Shown one piece after another: positions 6,917 to 10,576 of a stretch of 10,576 nucleotides of DNA. The DNA is from Dysgonamonadaceae bacterium (GTDB lineage: Bacteria; Bacteroidota; Bacteroidia; Bacteroidales; Azobacteroidaceae). The translations under genes were made by a program, and so were the position numbers. Below the pieces are notes generated by a model, which saw nothing but the letters and a program-made list of their open reading frames with translations, had not been told where the DNA came from and searched no databases. The stretch spans positions 1 through 10,576 of the forward strand of contig JAIRMF010000090.1 in the NCBI GenBank assembly GCA_031258895.1. Reading direction: 5' to 3'. Each line of letters starts with the position of its first letter. Positions within the stretch are counted from its first letter, which is position 1.

Positions 6917-7860
6917 AAACCAAAATCGGATAACGATGTGGAAAGGCTGACCATGACTGATGTTGCAGACGGATGATAGATCCCTGCCGAACAACCTATG
7001 GAAAATGCTTTGACCTTCAAACCGGCGCCAACCGAAAAACCACCCATCTTGTTACTCTCGGTAAGCGAAAGGTCCGACGCCCGTTTGGTATTGTAACCGG
7101 CCGCAATCCAAAAATTATCGGATGGCATCAGCTCTACGCCGAAAACGAAATGACGCATCAAGGATTCCCTTAAATGATTCAGGTTGATGAGAGTTATCGA
7201 ATATCGAATCGGGGCATGGTTCAATCGCTGGCTCATCCCCAACTGGATATTCCACGGCAGGTTTGAAAGTTCATCTTCATAAGACTTCACCTGACGGCCG
7301 AGATTTTTTCCGGCAATACCGATAGATAATTCGGTCTCAGGATTGTAGTAGTTAATGCCCAGATCCACTCCAAGTCCGATTGCCGTGTTATGGGAATAAT
7401 TTGAATAGACCAACTTTGCGGCTATGCCTCCGCGAAACGTCTCGGTCAGGTCTCGCGAGAAGAACAGGTTGCCGCAGATATCGTTTGCATTGAGGTCGCC
7501 GACAATATCTTGAGCTTGGGTAGTTTCCAGCATCTTGCCGTAGTTTGCAAAATTGAACCCGACTCCCCAAACGCTTTTTTCACCCAAAGTTTTTGCAAAA
7601 GTTGCACTGCCCACGCCGATATCACCGATGTAAGACAGATAATTGGCATTTATGGTCATGTCCATGTCCTCACGCAGCAAAGCGGGATTCATGTAAATAA
7701 GAGGTAGATCGTTTTCAACCACCGAGACATTATACCCGCCCAACGCCGCTCCGCGGGCTGAAGACGGAAGAAGCAGGTAGGAAAACACCGTCTCGCCATC
7801 CTGGGCGGCAAGTGAAAGAGAGTAAAACAGGAGTAAGGTTATTGCTGATATCTTCTTCAT
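6913..7860 (-). CDS. porQ: Type IX secretion system protein PorQ
   Basis: Outer-membrane beta-barrel of the type IX secretion system. In Porphyromonas, PorQ works with PorU, PorV and PorZ in the attachment complex that processes secreted CTD proteins and links them to A-LPS. The 315-residue product has a signal peptide ([20 protein letters not shown], cleavage near LAA/QD), then the PorQ-like start [20 protein letters not shown] and [14 protein letters not shown] (49-62). Many alternating, aromatic-rich strands follow, with segments I recognise from PorQ such as GKNLGRQ and [17 protein letters not shown]. Length fits the family, and the PorV/PorP-type barrels are the main alternative. The protein end SDFGL is followed by a stop that overlaps the cmk start. 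An 87-base gap without a clear TAnnTTTG box separates it from the ABC ATPase gene upstream. PorQ suggests that this organism has a type IX system, whose other genes must lie elsewhere. Confidence 0.87.
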   Translation of the reverse strand: MKKISAITLLLFYSLSLAAQDGETVFSYLLLPSSARGAALGGYNVSVVENDLPLIYMNPALLREDMDMTINANYLSYIGDIGVGSATFAKTLGEKSVWGVGFNFANYGKMLETTQAQDIVGDLNANDICGNLFFSRDLTETFRGGIAAKLVYSNYSHNTAIGLGVDLGINYYNPETELSIGIAGKNLGRQVKSYEDELSNLPWNIQLGMSQRLNHAPIRYSITLINLNHLRESLMRHFVFGVELMPSDNFWIAAGYNTKRASDLSLTESNKMGGFSVGAGLKVKAFSIGCSAGIYHPSATSVMVSLSTSLSDFGL

Positions 7861-7947
7861 GCCTTATTATAAACTGCAAAAACGTCAAATTATTGTATTA
7901 GCGGTTTATGCTCATTGTTACATGTTCATTTGTTTTGCCGGTACAAA

Positions 7948-8712
7948 TTAACCCTGTGGATTTTCTTTCTTTTTCATTTTTCTGAACAAATCGGACGCAA
8001 ACACAAAATCATCAAGTTCGCGGTTGTTTGCGTCCATAATTTCGTGGCCGGTACCTTCCCATGCTTTTCTTCCTTCGTTGATGAAAACAATTTTTTCGCC
8101 GATGTTCACCACGGAATTCATATCGTGGGTGTTGATAACCGTTGTAATATTGTATTCCTTCGTTATGTCATGAATGAGTTCGTCGATAAGCAATGCCGTT
8201 TTCGGATCTAAGCCCGAGTTTGGTTCGTCACAGAACAGATAGGCGGGATTGAGGGCGATAGCGCGGGCTATTGCTACCCGCTTCATCATTCCTCCGCTGA
8301 TTTCGCCTGGATAGAGGTCGTCGGCTTCCTGCAAGTTCACTCGTTTGAGGCAGAATTTTGCCCGTTCTTCGCGGTTTTTCTTTGAATTGTTGGTAAACAT
8401 GGTGAGTGGGAACATCACATTTTCGAGTACGGTCATCGAATCGAACAGTGCAGAGCCTTGAAACAGCATACCCATCTCACGTCGCAGGTTGTTCAACTCC
8501 GGTTTACGCATTGTGGTCAAGTTACGTCCGTCGTAAAGGATTTCGCCCGAAGTTGGGGTCACCAAACCGATCAGGGTTTTCATTAGAACCGTCTTACCTG
8601 AGCCGCTTCGACCGATAATAAGGTTAGTCTTGCCTTTGTCGAAAACCGCGGAAATGTCGGTCAGCACTTCTTTTGTTTCGAACGATTTGTAGAGGTGTTT
8701 TACTTCTATCAT
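7948..8712 (-). CDS. MlaF-like ABC transporter ATP-binding protein
   Basis: Cytoplasmic ATPase of the Mla/MCE phospholipid-transport type, expected to power an MlaE-like inner-membrane permease that moves lipids between the inner and outer membranes. 254 residues. Walker A GRSGSGKT (34-41), Q-loop Gln85 (LFQGSALFDSMTVLENV), signature ISGGMMKRVAIARAIAL (138-154) with the GGM form typical of MlaF, Walker B YLFCDEP (158-164) with Glu163, D-loop SGLDP (166-170) and H-loop His196 are all intact. The end is a short basic tail, KMKKKENPQG. It starts 10 bases after the alaS stop, so it is probably co-transcribed with alaS. No permease (MlaE) or MCE-domain (MlaD) gene is adjacent; these must be elsewhere on the chromosome. 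The ATPase assignment is certain; the lipid-transport role is inferred from sequence likeness. Confidence 0.88.
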   Translation of the reverse strand: MIEVKHLYKSFETKEVLTDISAVFDKGKTNLIIGRSGSGKTVLMKTLIGLVTPTSGEILYDGRNLTTMRKPELNNLRREMGMLFQGSALFDSMTVLENVMFPLTMFTNNSKKNREERAKFCLKRVNLQEADDLYPGEISGGMMKRVAIARAIALNPAYLFCDEPNSGLDPKTALLIDELIHDITKEYNITTVINTHDMNSVVNIGEKIVFINEGRKAWEGTGHEIMDANNRELDDFVFASDLFRKMKKKENPQG

Positions 8713-8722
8713 TTCTATTCCG

Positions 8723-10576
8723 TCAAAACAGTTTCTCTTTCATTTCCGACAACGCAGCCTCAAGTCCGTCGACGTTTTTCCCTCCTGCCACAGCAAAATG
8801 GGGTTGTCCTCCTCCTCTGCCGTCGATGAGACTGGCAGTTTCACGAATTATTTGCCCCGCGTTAAGACCGTTTTTTACGAGATCGTCACTTAACATCAGC
8901 ATAAGGCTTGGTTTGCCTTCGTAAGAGATTGCCGCGGCAAAAAACATCTTTTCGGGGAACTCTCCGCGCAACTGAAAAGCGACGTCTTTGGCTATTTCGA
9001 CGGGAATCTGTCCTTTCATTTCAAACAGTCTTATTCCTCCCAATTCCTGACTGCGCTCTATGAGGCTTTGTTTCAGTCTTTGCGTTTTCTCTTTCTTAAA
9101 TTCTTCTACCTGGCGTTTCAGTACTGCGTTTTCTACGGTCAGTTTGCGGACGGCCTGTTCCGGGTCGCCGGAGTTACCGAGCAGGCTGCTTATATTATAT
9201 ATTAGATCTTGCTGCGAATAAAGGTGATTTTCACATGATTCGGCAGAGATTGCCTCTATGCGGCGAACTCCGGCGGCAATCGAACTCTCGGAGATGATTC
9301 TGAATGTCCCTATTTTGCCCGTCGAGGAAATATGCGTACCGCCGCAAAGTTCGATGGACGAGCCGAAGCGCACAACCCGCACATCATCGCCGTACTTTTC
9401 ACCGAACAGGGCCATAGCTCCAAGCTCCATTGCACGGGCGAGGGGCACGTGACGCTGCTCGTCGAGCGGTATGTCTTCGCGGATCTTTGCCGTGATATGC
9501 CGTTCGACGCTTCTGATTTCCTCTTCGGTCATTTTTCTATAGTGTGAAAAGTCGAAGCGCAGCATGTCGGGCGAAACGAACGAGCCTTTCTGTTCGACAT
9601 GACGACCGAGCACGTTCCGTAACGATTCGTGTAAGAGATGAGTTGCCGTGTGGTTGCATTCGGTGGCGATTCTCTTTGTTTTATCTACTTCGAGGGAAAA
9701 AATGTCTTCCATGTTTTCCGGCGGTTTATGGGCGAAATGCACGGGAAGGTTGTTTTCACGCTTGGTATCGGAAATGATATAGACCGTCCCTTTGGAGTCG
9801 GTCATTGTGCCGCAGTCGCCTACCTGTCCTCCCATCTCTGCATAGAACGGAGTCCTGTCGAAGACGATCTGGAATGATTCGGCGTTTTTCTGTTTGACAT
9901 GTCGATAGCGAAGGATTTTAGCTTTTGCCGAGGTTGTGTCATAGCCTGTGAATTCCGGTTCGCCTTCGCGTACGGTTATCCAGTCGCCTGTCTCGACGGC
10001 GGCGGCGTTGCGTGCGCGTTCTTTCTGTTGTTGCATTTGGCGGTCGAAGCCGTTTTTGTCGAGCGACATGCCGTTTTCTTTGAGGATAAGTTCCGTTAGA
10101 TCGAGCGGGAAACCGTAAGTGTCGTACAGGACGAATGCTTCCTCGCCTTGGATTTCGGTTTTGTTCTTTGCTTTGTTTTCTTTTACGATCTTGTCAAGCA
10201 GCCTGATTCCGTTTTCGAGCGTACGGAGGAACACGTCTTCTTCCTCTTTTATGACCTCTGTTATCAAACGTTTTTGGACTTCAAGCTCCGGATATGCGTC
10301 TCCCATTGTATTGATCAGGGCGGGGATAAGGCGATGGATGAATGCCTGTTTTTGTTTGAGGAAGGTATATCCATACCTCATTGCGCGCCTTAGGATACGT
10401 CGGATGACATAACCTGCGCCTGAGTTTGACGGCAGTTGTCCGTCGGCTATCGAGAAGGCTACCGTACGGACATGGTCGGCGACGACGCGCATAGATATAT
10501 CGGTATCCGGGTTTTTGCCGTAGTTTATGCCGGTGATACCTGTTATTGCATTGATTATCGTACCGAACACGTCGGT
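8723..10576 (-). CDS. alaS: Alanyl-tRNA synthetase, 5' end outside window
   Basis: Charges tRNA-Ala and hydrolyses mischarged Ser- or Gly-tRNA-Ala. The window holds the last 617 codons; about 250 N-terminal residues with the main ATP and alanine site are cut off by the window edge. Fragment numbering from the edge: end of the aminoacylation domain and tRNA-recognition helices (1 to about 200, with GAGYVIRRILRRAMRYG near 53), a beta-barrel and editing domain with the zinc/editing histidines His309 and His313 (HTATHLLHESL) and Cys411/His415 (CGGTHISSTGKIGTFRI), a coiled-coil linker, and the C-Ala domain ending with the conserved glycine-rich GRGGGQPHFAVAGGKN. The frame is open to the edge and reads TDVFG there, as in the family. 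The small intergenic distance to the MlaF-like gene suggests a shared message. Confidence 0.97.
   Translation of the reverse strand, partial: TDVFGTIINAITGITGINYGKNPDTDISMRVVADHVRTVAFSIADGQLPSNSGAGYVIRRILRRAMRYGYTFLKQKQAFIHRLIPALINTMGDAYPELEVQKRLITEVIKEEEDVFLRTLENGIRLLDKIVKENKAKNKTEIQGEEAFVLYDTYGFPLDLTELILKENGMSLDKNGFDRQMQQQKERARNAAAVETGDWITVREGEPEFTGYDTTSAKAKILRYRHVKQKNAESFQIVFDRTPFYAEMGGQVGDCGTMTDSKGTVYIISDTKRENNLPVHFAHKPPENMEDIFSLEVDKTKRIATECNHTATHLLHESLRNVLGRHVEQKGSFVSPDMLRFDFSHYRKMTEEEIRSVERHITAKIREDIPLDEQRHVPLARAMELGAMALFGEKYGDDVRVVRFGSSIELCGGTHISSTGKIGTFRIISESSIAAGVRRIEAISAESCENHLYSQQDLIYNISSLLGNSGDPEQAVRKLTVENAVLKRQVEEFKKEKTQRLKQSLIERSQELGGIRLFEMKGQIPVEIAKDVAFQLRGEFPEKMFFAAAISYEGKPSLMLMLSDDLVKNGLNAGQIIRETASLIDGRGGGQPHFAVAGGKNVDGLEAALSEMKEKLF

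Noticed and set aside
7861..7947. A possible porQ promoter with the near match TAATTTG on the minus strand.
   Set aside because: It lacks one base of the TAnnTTTG spacing and stands alone, so it was not strong enough to call. porQ may be transcribed from upstream.

Overview
The window reads as an ordinary housekeeping and energy-metabolism stretch of a chromosome from the Bacteroidetes (Bacteroidota), most likely an anaerobic member of the Bacteroidales. Three things point there: a large single-chain pyruvate:ferredoxin oxidoreductase (anaerobic pyruvate metabolism), a PorQ-type type IX secretion protein (a system confined to this phylum), and four copies of the Bacteroidetes -7 promoter box TAnnTTTG, all spelled TACCTTTG, each 30 to 45 bases before a start codon. 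No tRNA, rRNA, CRISPR array, insertion sequence, integrase or phage gene was seen.

Left part (1-4139): nifJ, encoding pyruvate:ferredoxin oxidoreductase, lies on the minus strand and runs off the left edge, lacking its C-terminal part. It is divergent from ald (alanine dehydrogenase, plus strand) across a 199-base intergenic region with one outward-facing -7 box for each gene. The two enzymes meet at pyruvate: Ald interconverts alanine and pyruvate, and PFOR oxidises pyruvate to acetyl-CoA with reduction of ferredoxin.

Middle (4140-5717): a 154-base gap without a convincing gene separates ald from a convergent minus-strand UbiA-family membrane protein of the decaprenyl-phosphate phosphoribosyltransferase type. 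That gene is divergent from a small plus-strand lipoprotein gene of unknown function, again with one -7 box for each gene. The lipoprotein gene and the convergent rsmD overlap by 17 bases.

Right part (5701-10576): a minus-strand series, in transcription order alaS (5' end outside the window), an MlaF-like ABC ATPase, porQ, cmk and rsmD. Spacing is tight (10 bases, 87 bases, a 4-base ATGA overlap and a 26-base overlap), so most or all of it is probably one operon that mixes translation (alaS, rsmD), nucleotide metabolism (cmk) and outer-membrane biogenesis (MlaF-like ATPase, PorQ).

Nothing here looks like an undescribed system. The points most worth a second look are the PorQ-Cmk-RsmD coupling, the MlaF-like ATPase without a permease next to it, the DPPR-synthase-like protein next to an unknown lipoprotein, and a possible operator between nifJ and ald.
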